A DNA stretch of 60,778 nucleotides from SAR202 cluster bacterium AD-804-J14_MRT_500m (GCA_009391275.1 VEXF01000007.1:1-60778), one strand, 5' to 3'; counted from the stretch's first letter, positions 17,703 through 27,455 are shown. Program-made: numbers and translations. Notes: generated by a model not told the origin, from the letters alone.

Positions 17703-19181
17703 ATGCACAGTCCAAATAGTATTGATTATGACGTCATAGTTATCGGTGGAGGTAACGCCGGTTTGTGTGCTGCTCTATCTGCCTCCAAGGCCGGATCCAA
17801 GGTATTACTAATAGAAAAAGCTCCGATAGGATTTCGCGGCGGAAATTGCCCGTACACAGGGGGTGGTTTCAGATTTGTCCACAATGGTAAACCTGATTTA
17901 GAGCCGTTGCTGGCTGATTCCTCTTCAATTCGACACGTCGATACTATCGACCATTACACTGACGATCAATATCGCCGGGACATGTTGGAACGGACAGGGC
18001 ATATGACAAATCCTGACCTCTTAGATCAACTTATCTCTCAGTCTTACCCTACCGTTCAATGGATGACAAGTTTAGGAGTATCTTTCGAATTATCCGGGGG
18101 TTCTAACACAGGAGCACAGGTTAGGCCTGATCCACGAGTGGGCGTTCGAGCCTTAGGGTCCGGGATTGGCTTGTTAAACATGTTATATAAAGCAGCTGAA
18201 CAATCAGGCGTAGTCATCGTTTATGAAACCAAGATGGTATCACTACTAGAAAATCCTTTAGGCGGAATCAACGGTGTGATCTGCAAAGATAAAGATGGAA
18301 TTCATAGACTTGAATGTTACTCTGTAGTTCTCGCGTGTGGAGGGTTCGAAGCGAATCAAGAAATGCGACTGAAATACCTAGGGCCAGCATGGGAATTGGC
18401 CAAAGTCAGGGGGTCCATGTTCAATACTGGTGATGGTCACAGGGCTGCTTTGAGCATTGGTGCCAAACCTGTTGGACAGTGGAGCGGATGCCACGGTACA
18501 CCTATAGATTTAGATGCTCCTAACACCGGATCTCCAGCGTCAGTTGATCGGCTGCCACGACGATCCTACACATACGGAATCATGTTAAATCTACGCGGGG
18601 AAAGATTTGTCGACGAAGGAAAAGATTTCGCTCTTAGTAATTTCATAGAAATGGGATCCATGATTCTAAGCCAGCCCATGGGCATAGCAATCCAGTTATT
18701 CGATAATAAAACAAGTGGATTACTGGAGGAACGTTATGGTAGTTCAGAAGTGATTTGTGCTCAAACGATCCAGGAAATGGCTGAGAAACTTGGGCTTGAT
18801 GCCAGAATAGTTGAGGCTACCATTTCCAACTACAACAACTCGGTGCAAAATGGTATATTCGACCCTGAACGTCTCGATGGGAAATGCACCGTTGGCATAT
18901 ATCCTCCAAAAAGCAATTGGGCTACACGCTTAGACACGCCTCCATACCGCGCTTATAAAGTCACAGGTGGAATTGCGTATACATTTGGAGGAATTAATAT
19001 AGACATTAAAAGCCGTGTACAAGACACGGAAGATACAATCATCCCCGGTTTATACGCAGCAGGGGAGATAGTTGGAGGGTTTTTTTACTACGATAGCCTC
19101 CGCGCATCGGGTTTAATGCATGGAGCAGTGTTCGGTCGTATGGCTGGATTAGAAGCGGCAAACAGGGCCATGGAGAGATGA
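17703..19181 (+). CDS. FAD-dependent oxidoreductase, tricarballylate dehydrogenase-like (TcuA/fumarate reductase flavoprotein fold)
   Basis: This 492-residue flavoprotein begins with a Rossmann FAD motif (DYDVIVIGGGNAGLCAAL) and EKAP for ribose contact. Segments GGNCPYTGGGFRF, GDGHRAALSIGAKP and GQWSGCHG resemble FAD-dependent tricarballylate dehydrogenase more than succinate dehydrogenase. The C-terminal FAD cap (PGLYAAGEIVGG, SGLMHGAVFGRMAG) is intact. No heme or FeS partner gene is adjacent; two MFS carriers are convergent downstream. It may oxidise a polycarboxylate, but the exact substrate is inferred. Confidence 0.85.
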   Translation: MHSPNSIDYDVIVIGGGNAGLCAALSASKAGSKVLLIEKAPIGFRGGNCPYTGGGFRFVHNGKPDLEPLLADSSSIRHVDTIDHYTDDQYRRDMLERTGHMTNPDLLDQLISQSYPTVQWMTSLGVSFELSGGSNTGAQVRPDPRVGVRALGSGIGLLNMLYKAAEQSGVVIVYETKMVSLLENPLGGINGVICKDKDGIHRLECYSVVLACGGFEANQEMRLKYLGPAWELAKVRGSMFNTGDGHRAALSIGAKPVGQWSGCHGTPIDLDAPNTGSPASVDRLPRRSYTYGIMLNLRGERFVDEGKDFALSNFIEMGSMILSQPMGIAIQLFDNKTSGLLEERYGSSEVICAQTIQEMAEKLGLDARIVEATISNYNNSVQNGIFDPERLDGKCTVGIYPPKSNWATRLDTPPYRAYKVTGGIAYTFGGINIDIKSRVQDTEDTIIPGLYAAGEIVGGFFYYDSLRASGLMHGAVFGRMAGLEAANRAMER

Positions 19182-19291
19182 AATCTGGTTCACAATATTA
19201 GTGACCGGCGTGCTTATATTGTTGCCTTCATATCGCTCTACTAGTCATTCCAACTATCACATAAACCTTGGTTTGAACTACCTAAGATAGC

Positions 19292-20755
19292 TCAATGCGA
19301 AGTCTCAGGTACGGATACGCCTTTGTAAAGCGACAGAACAGCGCCTATTATCTGCAGCCCAGCCATAGTTAAGAAGACAGTGCGAATAGCAGAAACGAAG
19401 GCGTTCGCTGCAGCAGGATCTGCTTCACCAGTTATATCTCCTAAATTCACATCTAATCCTGAATTAGTCATTATCAATGTCGTGATTAAAGTCGCTGTAG
19501 CAATACCGGTGACCATTGATGTATTGCGAAGTAACTGAATAAGAGCAGATATAATCCCGTAACTTGAACCAGGCACAACACTCAAAATCGCCGCACTACT
19601 AGGAGCTGAAAACATTCCATTCCCAATACTTGGAAGTAGGATTCCTATCACGATGATCGGGAGAGCGGTATCTTGACTCAACGCTGAAAGGATTAGCAGT
19701 CCCATGGCAGAGGCTAAGGAACCCCCAACCGTAAATATCCTCCACCCATATCGGTCAGAAAGACGCCCAGCAATCGGACCGGCCACCAATAGACCTATCG
19801 CGTTAGTCATTAGTATGATTCCGGCCTGACCTGGGGTATATCCAGCCACACTTTGTAGGTAAAAGGGGATCAAAAAGATTACAGGCCCCACGCAGAGAAA
19901 AATGATTATCCTCGAGATGACCGAGGAAGTAAAAAGCGGTTGAGCGAACAACCTCAAGTCTAACATCGGTGAGGAGTAGTTGGTTTCCCAGAGAACGAAC
20001 GCACCAGCTAGTACAGCTGATGTGAGCAGCAAGGCCAGTTGGTAGGCTAAGCTCCAATCAAACGGGTTCGATAAACCAATTAGAAAAACTATTAAAGTTG
20101 CTGCAGATATCACGGCCCCGATCCAATCGAACTGGATTATCTTATTTACGTCTTGTACAGACGATACACGCCTTTCGTCTAATACCAGAATGATTAATAG
20201 GAGACAGATAACACCCATAGGAAAATTGAAATAAAAAATTGCTCGCCAACCAAACCAACTGGTCAATAATCCACCGACAACAGGACCTACAATCAGGCCA
20301 ACCCCTACGAGAGTCATCTGGAATCCCAATATTTTCCCTCTCTCTTCAGATGGGAAAATAGCCATCAAGATAGCCATCTGGTTTCCTTGTATCATACCTA
20401 GAGCGATCCCTTGCACAACCCTTAGAAATATCAACGTGCCTAAATTGGGTGCAATGCCCGCCAACCCGGCACCTAGACTAAATATTAAGAATCCGACTAC
20501 CAGAATCTTTTTCCTGCCGACCTTATCCGCGAATCGGCTCATCGGAAGTAAAAACACGCTGATCGCTAAGAAATTTCCGATCGCTAACCATTGGACTACA
20601 GCAAGATCACTTTCAAAATGATCAGAAATACTAGGCATAGCTACCGAAACTTCGCCAAAGTCTGCGACGGTTACCAATAAACCCAAGAAAAGCACCGAAG
20701 CGACCCACCACTTGTAGTTAGTTCTAGAACCTAATTGATTAAAAAGCGATGCCAC
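19292..20755 (-). CDS. MFS transporter, DHA2/EmrB-QacA type (copy 1)
   Basis: This is a 487-residue membrane protein with about 14 hydrophobic segments, typical of drug:H+ antiporter family 2. Motif A appears as SRFADKVGRKKILVVG, motif B as RVVQGIALGMIQGNQ, and motif C as GPVVGGLLTSWFGWR. Short loops and the PAAANAF-type C-terminal loop are shared with the next gene, a clear paralogue (copy 2), 114 bp upstream on the same strand. The substrate is unknown and could be efflux of toxic compounds or uptake of organic acids. Confidence 0.9.
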   Translation of the reverse strand: MASLFNQLGSRTNYKWWVASVLFLGLLVTVADFGEVSVAMPSISDHFESDLAVVQWLAIGNFLAISVFLLPMSRFADKVGRKKILVVGFLIFSLGAGLAGIAPNLGTLIFLRVVQGIALGMIQGNQMAILMAIFPSEERGKILGFQMTLVGVGLIVGPVVGGLLTSWFGWRAIFYFNFPMGVICLLLIILVLDERRVSSVQDVNKIIQFDWIGAVISAATLIVFLIGLSNPFDWSLAYQLALLLTSAVLAGAFVLWETNYSSPMLDLRLFAQPLFTSSVISRIIIFLCVGPVIFLIPFYLQSVAGYTPGQAGIILMTNAIGLLVAGPIAGRLSDRYGWRIFTVGGSLASAMGLLILSALSQDTALPIIVIGILLPSIGNGMFSAPSSAAILSVVPGSSYGIISALIQLLRNTSMVTGIATATLITTLIMTNSGLDVNLGDITGEADPAAANAFVSAIRTVFLTMAGLQIIGAVLSLYKGVSVPETSH

Positions 20756-20869
20756 AGACCTCTACCCAATTTCTCAGATTACGCACATTGACGAAAGGCA
20801 GCATAATTGATTCCTCATTCATTTTTTAAATTTACCATGTACGACAGCCATCTCGGTTTAAACTAGTAT

Positions 20870-22330
20870 TCAATCTGTTGGATCCGTTTCTGTCCGACTC
20901 ACAAAAGATATCACCGCTCCGGTTACCTGTAGAACAGCTACTGAAAGAAACAATATTCGGAGACCAGCAACGAAGGCCTCAGCGGTGTTCACATCGACTC
21001 CCTCCGAAAAGCCTCTTAGATTGGCATGGAGCCCAGCTGCAGAAATAGCGCCTGCAACGACTAACGTACCGATTGCAATACCTGTCACAGTTGAGCCGTT
21101 TCTTAGAAGCTGTAAAAATCCAGCTGTAGCCCCATAGCTGCTGCGTGGGGCCGCTTTCAGAATAGAACTCGTGTTGGGAGCAGAAAATATACCCATACCC
21201 CAACTGGGCAGCATCACTCCAGCTAATAGAAACGGCAATGACGAATCTGTCGTGATATTTGAAAGAACAAACACACCTGAAGCGGCCACAAGACTACCTA
21301 CCACATTGAATGTTTTGGTTCCGAACCGATCGGATAGGCGTCCTGCTAGGGGGCCCGCTATAATCATGCCCAGAGCGTTGGTCATCATAATGACCCCAGT
21401 TGCACCAGGACTGTACCCGGCGACCCCCTGCAGGTAGAACGGCATAAAAAATATCACTGGTGCGTAGCTGATAAAAAGGATAACCCTTCCTGTAACATTG
21501 AAAGAAAACGAGGGTTTCTTAAAAAGAGCCACATCTAAAATCGGGTTAACACACACCCGTTCCCAAGCAACAAAGCCGAGCAGAAGCAAACCTGACAGAA
21601 CCAACAAGGAAATCCTTAACTGAGATTCTAGCCCAAGTGGATTGGTCATTCCGAATAGAAACAAAACTAAAGCTGCTGCAGAAAGAACAGTTCCAAGCAG
21701 ATCGAAACGCCCTTCCCCCACTCCTCCCAATGATTTACTGATTTTCCCTTCGTCTAAAACCAATAGGCAAGGAATCAGATATAGAACCGCCAAGGGAAGA
21801 TGTATATAGAAAATGGATCTCCACCCCAGAAGCTCTACTAATATGCCTCCCAAAGAAGGCCCAATTACAAGTCCAAGCCCCACACATGTTACATGCACGC
21901 CAATAGCAGTGCCCCGATTTTGAGGTGGGAAAACAGACGCCATTATGGCCATTTGGTTTCCCTGTGTCATAGCCATGCCTAAACCTTGGATAACTCTAAG
22001 ACCAATGAGAATGCTCAAAGTAGGAGCCATCGCTGCCAACCCGGCCCCAACTACAAACAAGGTTAATCCGGATATATATATTTTTTTTCTGCCAACGAGA
22101 TCAGATAGTCTCCCCATGGGCATCAGAAAGGCGCTTACTGCTACCATATTGCCTATAGCAATCCATTGGACTGAACTCAGATTGGCCCCAAAATTATCTG
22201 AAATAGTGGGCATGGCTACACTGACAGCTCCAAAATCCCCGACAGACACAATAGCTGCCATTCCTAGGACAAAGGCCGCCAACCAACGATAATGTCGGTA
22301 TTCTCTTATGTTATGGACGAAAGAAGCCAT
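20870..22330 (-). CDS. MFS transporter, DHA2/EmrB-QacA type (copy 2)
   Basis: This 486-residue paralogue of the adjacent transporter shares the AIVSVGDFGAVSVAMPTISDNF opening theme and motif A as GRLSDLVGRKKIYISG. It also has RVIQGLGMAMTQGNQMAIM and GPSLGGILVELLGWRS. Both copies keep an acidic residue in the first membrane helix (VGDFGAVS, VADFGEVS), a possible proton site. Tandem duplication with full-length copies suggests both are used. The SIS-domain gene lies 121 bp upstream on the same strand. Confidence 0.9.
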   Translation of the reverse strand: MASFVHNIREYRHYRWLAAFVLGMAAIVSVGDFGAVSVAMPTISDNFGANLSSVQWIAIGNMVAVSAFLMPMGRLSDLVGRKKIYISGLTLFVVGAGLAAMAPTLSILIGLRVIQGLGMAMTQGNQMAIMASVFPPQNRGTAIGVHVTCVGLGLVIGPSLGGILVELLGWRSIFYIHLPLAVLYLIPCLLVLDEGKISKSLGGVGEGRFDLLGTVLSAAALVLFLFGMTNPLGLESQLRISLLVLSGLLLLGFVAWERVCVNPILDVALFKKPSFSFNVTGRVILFISYAPVIFFMPFYLQGVAGYSPGATGVIMMTNALGMIIAGPLAGRLSDRFGTKTFNVVGSLVAASGVFVLSNITTDSSLPFLLAGVMLPSWGMGIFSAPNTSSILKAAPRSSYGATAGFLQLLRNGSTVTGIAIGTLVVAGAISAAGLHANLRGFSEGVDVNTAEAFVAGLRILFLSVAVLQVTGAVISFVSRTETDPTD

Positions 22331-22451
22331 GCAATAAAGTTAACCAGGATAGATGACGACAACTGAAATTGTCATTAACTAGGGCTTTTGTGTTCGGACT
22401 GTCTGATTTTGTTGACTTAACTGAACATTAGGTGCTGATGACATCGTCACA

Positions 22452-23552
22452 TCACAAGATATAATTTAGTTTGGCTGCACGATGATTAGAATCGTTTAAC
22501 CGGAACACATCCGGGTTACACTCTTGTTCTTGCGCGAGCCAATAGGTGAAAAGTTGAAGCGGGATCAAGTACGCCACAGGGCTTAATAAATCCGGACAAT
22601 CTGGCAAGATGATAGCACGGTCCAGTAAATCCCTTAACTCTTGATCTTCGTGAGAAATTAACCCAACGGTATAGCCGCCCACTGCTTTAACAGTTTGTAT
22701 GAGATCCTTCGTACGGTCGCGTCCGGGACCTGGTGGACAAATGAAAGTGACGGTAGTTCCGTTTTCCGTGGCTACAAAAGGACCGTGTAGATATTGTTCG
22801 ACCTGAAATCCTTCAGTAGTGACGTAGCTGGTTTCTTTTATTTTCAGTGCAGCTTCATAGGCAGTAGATTCATTGGATCCCCAGCCAGCGAAGTAATACC
22901 TAGTAGACCCTCTAACAGAACGAGCCCATTCAGCAGTTTGAGAGTCTAAATGCAACGCAGCTGTCACTAGCCGCGGAAGATCTTCAACTGTACCCACCAT
23001 CCGTCCAATATCGTCTTTAGTTTTACCATTAGCAACTCGCACTGATATCATCATAAGCACTGTCAGGGCTGCGGAGTGGCTAACCGTAAAGGCAGAAGAA
23101 ATTTCTTCAGGACATGTCCTGATCACTATATCAGCTAAATCTGTTCTGGCCTTAGAACCAATTCCGGTGACCAGAATCACCGAACAACCGTGTAGACGAG
23201 CTAATTTCAACGCCTCTATAGAATATGATTTGGTGCCTCTATGACTCAACACAATTACAACATCTGATGAGTCAAGAGGTGGTGGTGCAGTTACAAATTC
23301 AAAAGAATTCCACGCTCTGCTATTAATGGAGCACGATAAGGTCCTCAATATATGTTCGCCCACTAGAGCCGCGTGCCAAGACGTACCTATTCCTACGATA
23401 TGTATGTATCGGCCTTTGTCGATCAGGCTTGCCGCTTCGCCAACCGCTAGCTTCTCCTCAGAAATCACACGGGCTATCGCAACTGGCTGGCTCCAAATTG
23501 CTTCATACATATGATAAGGATGGGCAGAACGTTGGTGGGGAATAGTTGTCAT
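22452..23552 (-). CDS. Double SIS-domain sugar isomerase/deaminase-like protein
   Basis: This 366-residue protein has two SIS folds like the isomerase half of GlmS, AgaS or FrlB, without a glutaminase domain. SIS1 (about 35-170) has IVGIGTSWHAALVGEHIL and VIVLSHRGTKSYS; SIS2 (about 205-345) has YYFAGWGSNESTAYEAALKIKE, then EGFQVEQYLHGPF, the glutamate/histidine region that serves catalysis in GlmS. It probably acts on an amino-sugar or fructosamine phosphate, but the substrate is inferred. It lies between the MFS pair and a threonine synthase-like gene transcribed in the opposite direction. Confidence 0.82.
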   Translation of the reverse strand: MTTIPHQRSAHPYHMYEAIWSQPVAIARVISEEKLAVGEAASLIDKGRYIHIVGIGTSWHAALVGEHILRTLSCSINSRAWNSFEFVTAPPPLDSSDVVIVLSHRGTKSYSIEALKLARLHGCSVILVTGIGSKARTDLADIVIRTCPEEISSAFTVSHSAALTVLMMISVRVANGKTKDDIGRMVGTVEDLPRLVTAALHLDSQTAEWARSVRGSTRYYFAGWGSNESTAYEAALKIKETSYVTTEGFQVEQYLHGPFVATENGTTVTFICPPGPGRDRTKDLIQTVKAVGGYTVGLISHEDQELRDLLDRAIILPDCPDLLSPVAYLIPLQLFTYWLAQEQECNPDVFRLNDSNHRAAKLNYIL

Positions 23553-23854
23553 TTATAAGAATTACCTTGTATTTTGTGGGATTCTGAGGGATCCAGAGCT
23601 TGTGGCTGAACTATTTTGGGAAAGCCATAGTTTGGGAAAGCCATAGATGGAAGATACATCATTAAAAAACCTACCGGGAAGTGTCCCAACCTAGATTAAT
23701 CGGCCAATTAGAACTGAGGTCGGGATGACCTGCGTAAAGAATACTGTTTCCCAAGTTGTTACAGAATGAAGGACTCGTCGACACATCTTCAGTTTACCAA
23801 CCCGCTGAGTAAAAGTCTTTAGATTATGGATCCTATTGCCGAGGAGCTCCGCAA
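23553..23854. other. Divergent intergenic region with a 16-bp tandem repeat
   Basis: These 302 bp separate the divergent SIS and threonine synthase-like genes and should hold both promoters. The only structure I see is the tandem repeat at 23615-23646. No coding frame or riboswitch core is evident. Confidence 0.4.
23615..23646. repeat. Perfect tandem direct repeat, two units of 16 bp
   Basis: TTTGGGAAAGCCATAG occurs twice head to tail (23615-23630 and 23631-23646). It sits upstream of the SIS gene and could be a regulator-binding pair or replication slippage. Confidence 0.85.
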
Positions 23855-24949
23855 ATGATTATAGTGCTGAAGATGTTGCACCAATTTGTTTGCATAAGCT
23901 GCGGCCAAGCACACCCAGGCTCGCCGTTCCTATTAGCATGTAGGAAATGCGGCGGTGCTATGGATTTGGCACCCACCAGTGAATTGAACCCAATTGATCC
24001 GGACGTAACCATGGGTGAAGGAAACACTCCACTCATCGAATTATCGAAAACGGGCGTAGCAATTGGCTGCAGTTCTCTTTTTGCAAAATTGGAATTCTTA
24101 AATCCAACCGGCTCATTTAAAGACCGTGGCACTGCAACATTGATTAGTCAATTAAAGGCAATGAACATCACTAGGATCGCAGAAGACTCATCCGGTAACG
24201 CAGGGGCTTCAATCGCAGCTTATTCAGCTAGAGCTGGGATTCAAGCAACAATCTTTGCTCCGACTTCGGCTCCCGAAGCTAAGCTAGCACAGATAGCATT
24301 TTATGGGGCTGACATTCGGCGCATACCTGGCGGCCGGCAGGCATCTACAGAAGCTTGCCTTAAATTCTGCAATGAAAATGACGTTGTCTACGCCTCTCAT
24401 AATTTAAGCCCCTATTTCATAGAAGGAACTAAAGGGATGGCAACAGAAATCCTCAATGAGATGCCTTCGCCGAAACATATTCTTTTCCCTGTGGGGAATG
24501 GATCCCTGCTCATTGGATCCTCGAAAGCCTTGGACGACACGATTTTAAAAACTCCTGGGCAACCAAAACCCAGGTTGCATGCCGTTCAGTCTGAAGAATG
24601 CATGCCCCTCGTCTCTTTATACACAGGCAAAAATATGAGTCGTAAAACTCGAGAGCACAACGCGACAGTGGCTGGCGGAATCGCCGTGGAGGCTCCGCCG
24701 CGATTGTATCAATGTTTAGAAGTACTGAAGAAAAGTGATGGCACTGCCGTATCCGTAGAGGAAGCCCGCATAGTACATTGGCAACGTCGTGTAGCTGACG
24801 AAGATGGTGTCTTTATCGAACCAACCTCTGCGGCGGCTTTGGCTGGGTTAGAAAAATTATTAAATCAAGGTGTAATAAAACCAACAGATAACGTTCTGAT
24901 TCCGCTTACCGGGTTTGGGTTAAAAGACGCCATACCGACACAAATTTGA
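23855..24949 (+). CDS. Threonine synthase-like PLP enzyme with N-terminal zinc ribbon
   Basis: This 364-residue fold-type II PLP enzyme opens with a cysteine-pair ribbon (CISCG, then CRKCGG), as in one branch of threonine synthases. TPLIEL is followed by the PLP lysine in NPTGSFKDRGT, SSGNAGASIAAY, and a C-terminal phosphate loop PVGNGSLL. GAGGAG lies about 9 bases before the ATG. It could be a second threonine synthase or a related lyase or deaminase; the true pathway copy may be the partial gene at the window start. Neighbours (SIS isomerase, Ldh2, SDR) suggest an accessory rather than core role. Confidence 0.82.
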   Translation: MIIVLKMLHQFVCISCGQAHPGSPFLLACRKCGGAMDLAPTSELNPIDPDVTMGEGNTPLIELSKTGVAIGCSSLFAKLEFLNPTGSFKDRGTATLISQLKAMNITRIAEDSSGNAGASIAAYSARAGIQATIFAPTSAPEAKLAQIAFYGADIRRIPGGRQASTEACLKFCNENDVVYASHNLSPYFIEGTKGMATEILNEMPSPKHILFPVGNGSLLIGSSKALDDTILKTPGQPKPRLHAVQSEECMPLVSLYTGKNMSRKTREHNATVAGGIAVEAPPRLYQCLEVLKKSDGTAVSVEEARIVHWQRRVADEDGVFIEPTSAAALAGLEKLLNQGVIKPTDNVLIPLTGFGLKDAIPTQI

Positions 24950-25004
24950 TTAGACCTATTCATCCTGCAAATAAGGCAACATCGATTCTCCAGGCCACCC
25001 AAGA

Positions 25005-26081
25005 TTACAAGCTAAAAGGAATACTCAATTCAGCGCAAACATCTTGAACCCATTGTATGACTTCTTTATGAAGCGGTATCCCATGCTCGCGCCGGTCAAG
25101 TTCTGCTTCCCATTCCAGCTGACCTGCCACTAGAACTCGTTCATGCCCAGGGGCAGGCGGTGTAGCTTTCAGAGATCTCAAGAAGTCATCCATCATTTCT
25201 TTGAATTCCAGAGTGTCAGTAAAGGCCTCGATGCTATACGCAGCAACATAATGGGCAAAAGTTCCGCGCGGTCTGATGGCTCCAAAACCATCTCCCGATA
25301 GAACTGAACACAAAATCTCTACGACGCACCCTAAACTGTAGCCTTTATGTGATCCCATTTCTCTTGTGCTTCCTAGTGGCACTAACCGATGAGGATCTGG
25401 TGCAGGAATGGACTCCATGACAGGCGCTCCTTGATCATCAGCGAGCCACCCTGGCAGTAAGTCAATACCTAGCCTCCTGGCGATTAAGACCTTGTTATCT
25501 GGTATCACACTCGTGGCGGCATCAAATACAAAGGGTGGCTCATTTTTTGCTGGAGCCGCTAGAGCGATCGGGTTTGTGCCGAGCCTAGTTTCGGCAGCAA
25601 ACGTTGGGATGACTGTCGGAGGACAGCTTGTCATACAAACGCCAATCATATCGTGCTTTAGTGCCCGCATAGCATGATAAGAAGCCATTCCCAAATGACG
25701 GGCATTATTAATTGTCACCATACCAATACCGGTATCTTTGGCTTTTGAAATAGCGATGTCCATGGCTTTTGGTGTGACTATAATTCCATGGCCAGCGTCA
25801 GCATCTATCGTTGCCGTAGCGGGAGTCTCACGTATAATTCGCCATTCTGGCCTTGGATTGATCATACCGGTCTGGAATCTGGAAACATAGTTCCTCAATA
25901 GATTGGAAACGCCGTGGGTATCCACAGCCCTTAGATCTGCACTTACCAAAACGTCGCTTGCCAGTATCGCGTCGTCCTCTGGCACTCCCATTTTCTCGAA
26001 CACCGCAGAAACTATATTTCTCAAAGATGCCTCATCAACCCTAACAAGATCATTTTCTTGAATCTTAAATTGTTCTAACAT
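25005..26081 (-). CDS. Malate/L-lactate dehydrogenase (Ldh2/MdhG) family oxidoreductase
   Basis: This 358-residue NAD(P)-dependent dehydrogenase belongs to the Ldh2 family, which has a fold unrelated to Rossmann dehydrogenases. Marks include the substrate segment DLRAVDTHGVSNLLRNY, TIDADAGHGIIVTPKAM, NNARHLGMASYHAMRAL, RLGTNPIALAAPA and GSHKGYSLGCVVEILCSVLSG. Family members reduce 2-oxoacids (malate, ureidoglycolate, sulfolactate, 2,3-diketogulonate), so the substrate is open. It lies convergent to the threonine synthase-like gene and 111 bp downstream of an SDR gene on the same strand, possibly co-transcribed. Confidence 0.9.
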   Translation of the reverse strand: MLEQFKIQENDLVRVDEASLRNIVSAVFEKMGVPEDDAILASDVLVSADLRAVDTHGVSNLLRNYVSRFQTGMINPRPEWRIIRETPATATIDADAGHGIIVTPKAMDIAISKAKDTGIGMVTINNARHLGMASYHAMRALKHDMIGVCMTSCPPTVIPTFAAETRLGTNPIALAAPAKNEPPFVFDAATSVIPDNKVLIARRLGIDLLPGWLADDQGAPVMESIPAPDPHRLVPLGSTREMGSHKGYSLGCVVEILCSVLSGDGFGAIRPRGTFAHYVAAYSIEAFTDTLEFKEMMDDFLRSLKATPPAPGHERVLVAGQLEWEAELDRREHGIPLHKEVIQWVQDVCAELSIPFSL

Positions 26082-26192
26082 TAATCCTCCCAGAGTTGCC
26101 TGACAGCCTAGACGACATGTGATTGTCGTAGATATTGGTCAATAGTGGGTACGACATGGTTTGGTGTCAAGTCCAACTTCTCCTACTGAATA

Positions 26193-26978
26193 CTATCCAC
26201 GGGGACTCTGCAAAGAAATGCCTCCATCCACCACCAGTTCAGCCCCTGTTACCCATCTGGCCTCTTCACTTGCAAGATACACAGCTGCCCATGCGATATC
26301 CCATGAATTCCCCTCTAAGTTTAGAGGGGAAGCTTCTCGACGTACGGCTCGTTGTGAATCGGACATACCTGTTGCGACCATGGATGTATATGCTGGACCC
26401 GGTAGAATGCAATTAACCCTGATCAGGTCTTTTCCATGGTCCACGGCCATAGCTCGGGTCAAGCCCACAACAGCAGCTTTAGAGACCGCATACGGCGTTC
26501 TCCCTTTGGGCCTGATAGCGGAAATGGATGCGATGTTTATTATGCACCCGCCGCCGGATTCTATCATCTTGGGAATAGCAGCCTTGGAGGTCAACATCAT
26601 GCTAGTCACATTTATTTGCATCAAGTGGCGCCATTCTTCTTCGCCTACCTCCAAGATTGATCCTGGTCCACTTATCCCAACGTTATTATGCAAAATATCA
26701 AGTTTTCCGAAAATAGAGTCGGCTTTTTCAACCAGCCCAACACAGTCTTTTGAACTCGAAACGTCTCCTACGTAATACTCGGCGTCGAATCCCTCAGTTC
26801 TGATTGCCTCTACAGTCTCAGATACCCGTTCTTCATTGATGTCCACTGCTAGCACTTTGGCGCCTTCTCTGGCAAACATCGTAGCCGCCGCTCTTCCATT
26901 CCCCATTACTGACCCACTTGAACCTGCACCAGTAACAATCGCAACTTTATTTTTTAAACGGTATCTCTCGTTGGGCAT
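26193..26978 (-). CDS. Short-chain dehydrogenase/reductase (copy 1)
   Basis: This is a 261-residue classical-type SDR. The glycine-rich NAD(P) loop is an extended variant, TGAGSSGSVMGNGRAAA, with extra residues before the last glycines. NNVG, the catalytic serine in IASIS, the YAVSK tyrosine/lysine, and a C-terminal TGAELVVDGG all fit the family. It shares the loop variant and the WDIAWAAVYLASEEARWVTG region with the SDR at 38726, so they are paralogues. The substrate is unknown. A GAACTT/AAGTTC inverted repeat sits just upstream. Confidence 0.9.
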   Translation of the reverse strand: MPNERYRLKNKVAIVTGAGSSGSVMGNGRAAATMFAREGAKVLAVDINEERVSETVEAIRTEGFDAEYYVGDVSSSKDCVGLVEKADSIFGKLDILHNNVGISGPGSILEVGEEEWRHLMQINVTSMMLTSKAAIPKMIESGGGCIINIASISAIRPKGRTPYAVSKAAVVGLTRAMAVDHGKDLIRVNCILPGPAYTSMVATGMSDSQRAVRREASPLNLEGNSWDIAWAAVYLASEEARWVTGAELVVDGGISLQSPRG

Positions 26979-26998
26979 GCAACCTCCTATTTGGGCTC

Positions 26999-27016
26999 GA
27001 ACTTTAAAATAAGTTC
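26999..27016. promoter_or_regulatory. Inverted repeat upstream of SDR gene, possible operator
   Basis: GAACTT (26999-27004) and AAGTTC (27011-27016) flank an AT-only spacer 20 bp upstream of the SDR start. The symmetry and place suit an operator, but no regulator gene is nearby. Confidence 0.3.
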
Positions 27017-27277
27017 AAATAGCTGGGAGTGTCCAGGTCGCCACACACAGTCGTCATTACGTGTTGTGATAATTTTGTAAGTCGGTACAGTATTAGTTGT
27101 TTTTCCCCTTAAAAGGCCATAAATATCTTTTTATTTTATTAACAAAGCCTTTATTGTCCTCAATACGATGCAACCGCTGTTCGTTACACCGGGCACAAGT
27201 ACATGCCGGTGGATGATCATAGTACCAATTCGGTCTGCCTGATGACATAATTTCCAGCTAATACCCTAGAGTTAAAA

Positions 27278-27352
27278 TGGTCGGGGCGGTGAGGTTTGAA
27301 CTCACGGCCTCTTGGTCCCAAACCAAGCGCGCTACCGCTGCGCTACGCCCCG
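27278..27352 (-). tRNA. tRNA-Pro (anticodon TGG)
   Basis: Acceptor arms CGGGGCG/CGCCCCG pair fully. The anticodon stem CTTGG/CCAAG encloses TTTGGGA, giving anticodon TGG. The T arm GTGAG-TTCAAAC-CTCAC is normal, and CCA is encoded. It lies 28 bp from tRNA-Arg on the same strand. Confidence 0.95.
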
Positions 27353-27380
27353 GCAATGAAGAAAGGCTAGGATTTTCGAA

Positions 27381-27455
27381 TGGCGCCCCTGGGGCGACTC
27401 GAACGCCCGCACCTGGCTTCGGAGGCCAGCGCTCTATCCTCTGAGCTACAGGGGC
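27381..27455 (-). tRNA. tRNA-Arg (anticodon CCG)
   Basis: Acceptor arms GCCCCTG/CAGGGGC pair fully. The anticodon stem CTGGC/GCCAG encloses CTCCGAA, giving anticodon CCG. The T arm GGGCG-TTCGAGT-CGCCC is normal, and CCA is encoded. It is upstream of tRNA-Pro and probably co-transcribed with it. Confidence 0.95.
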
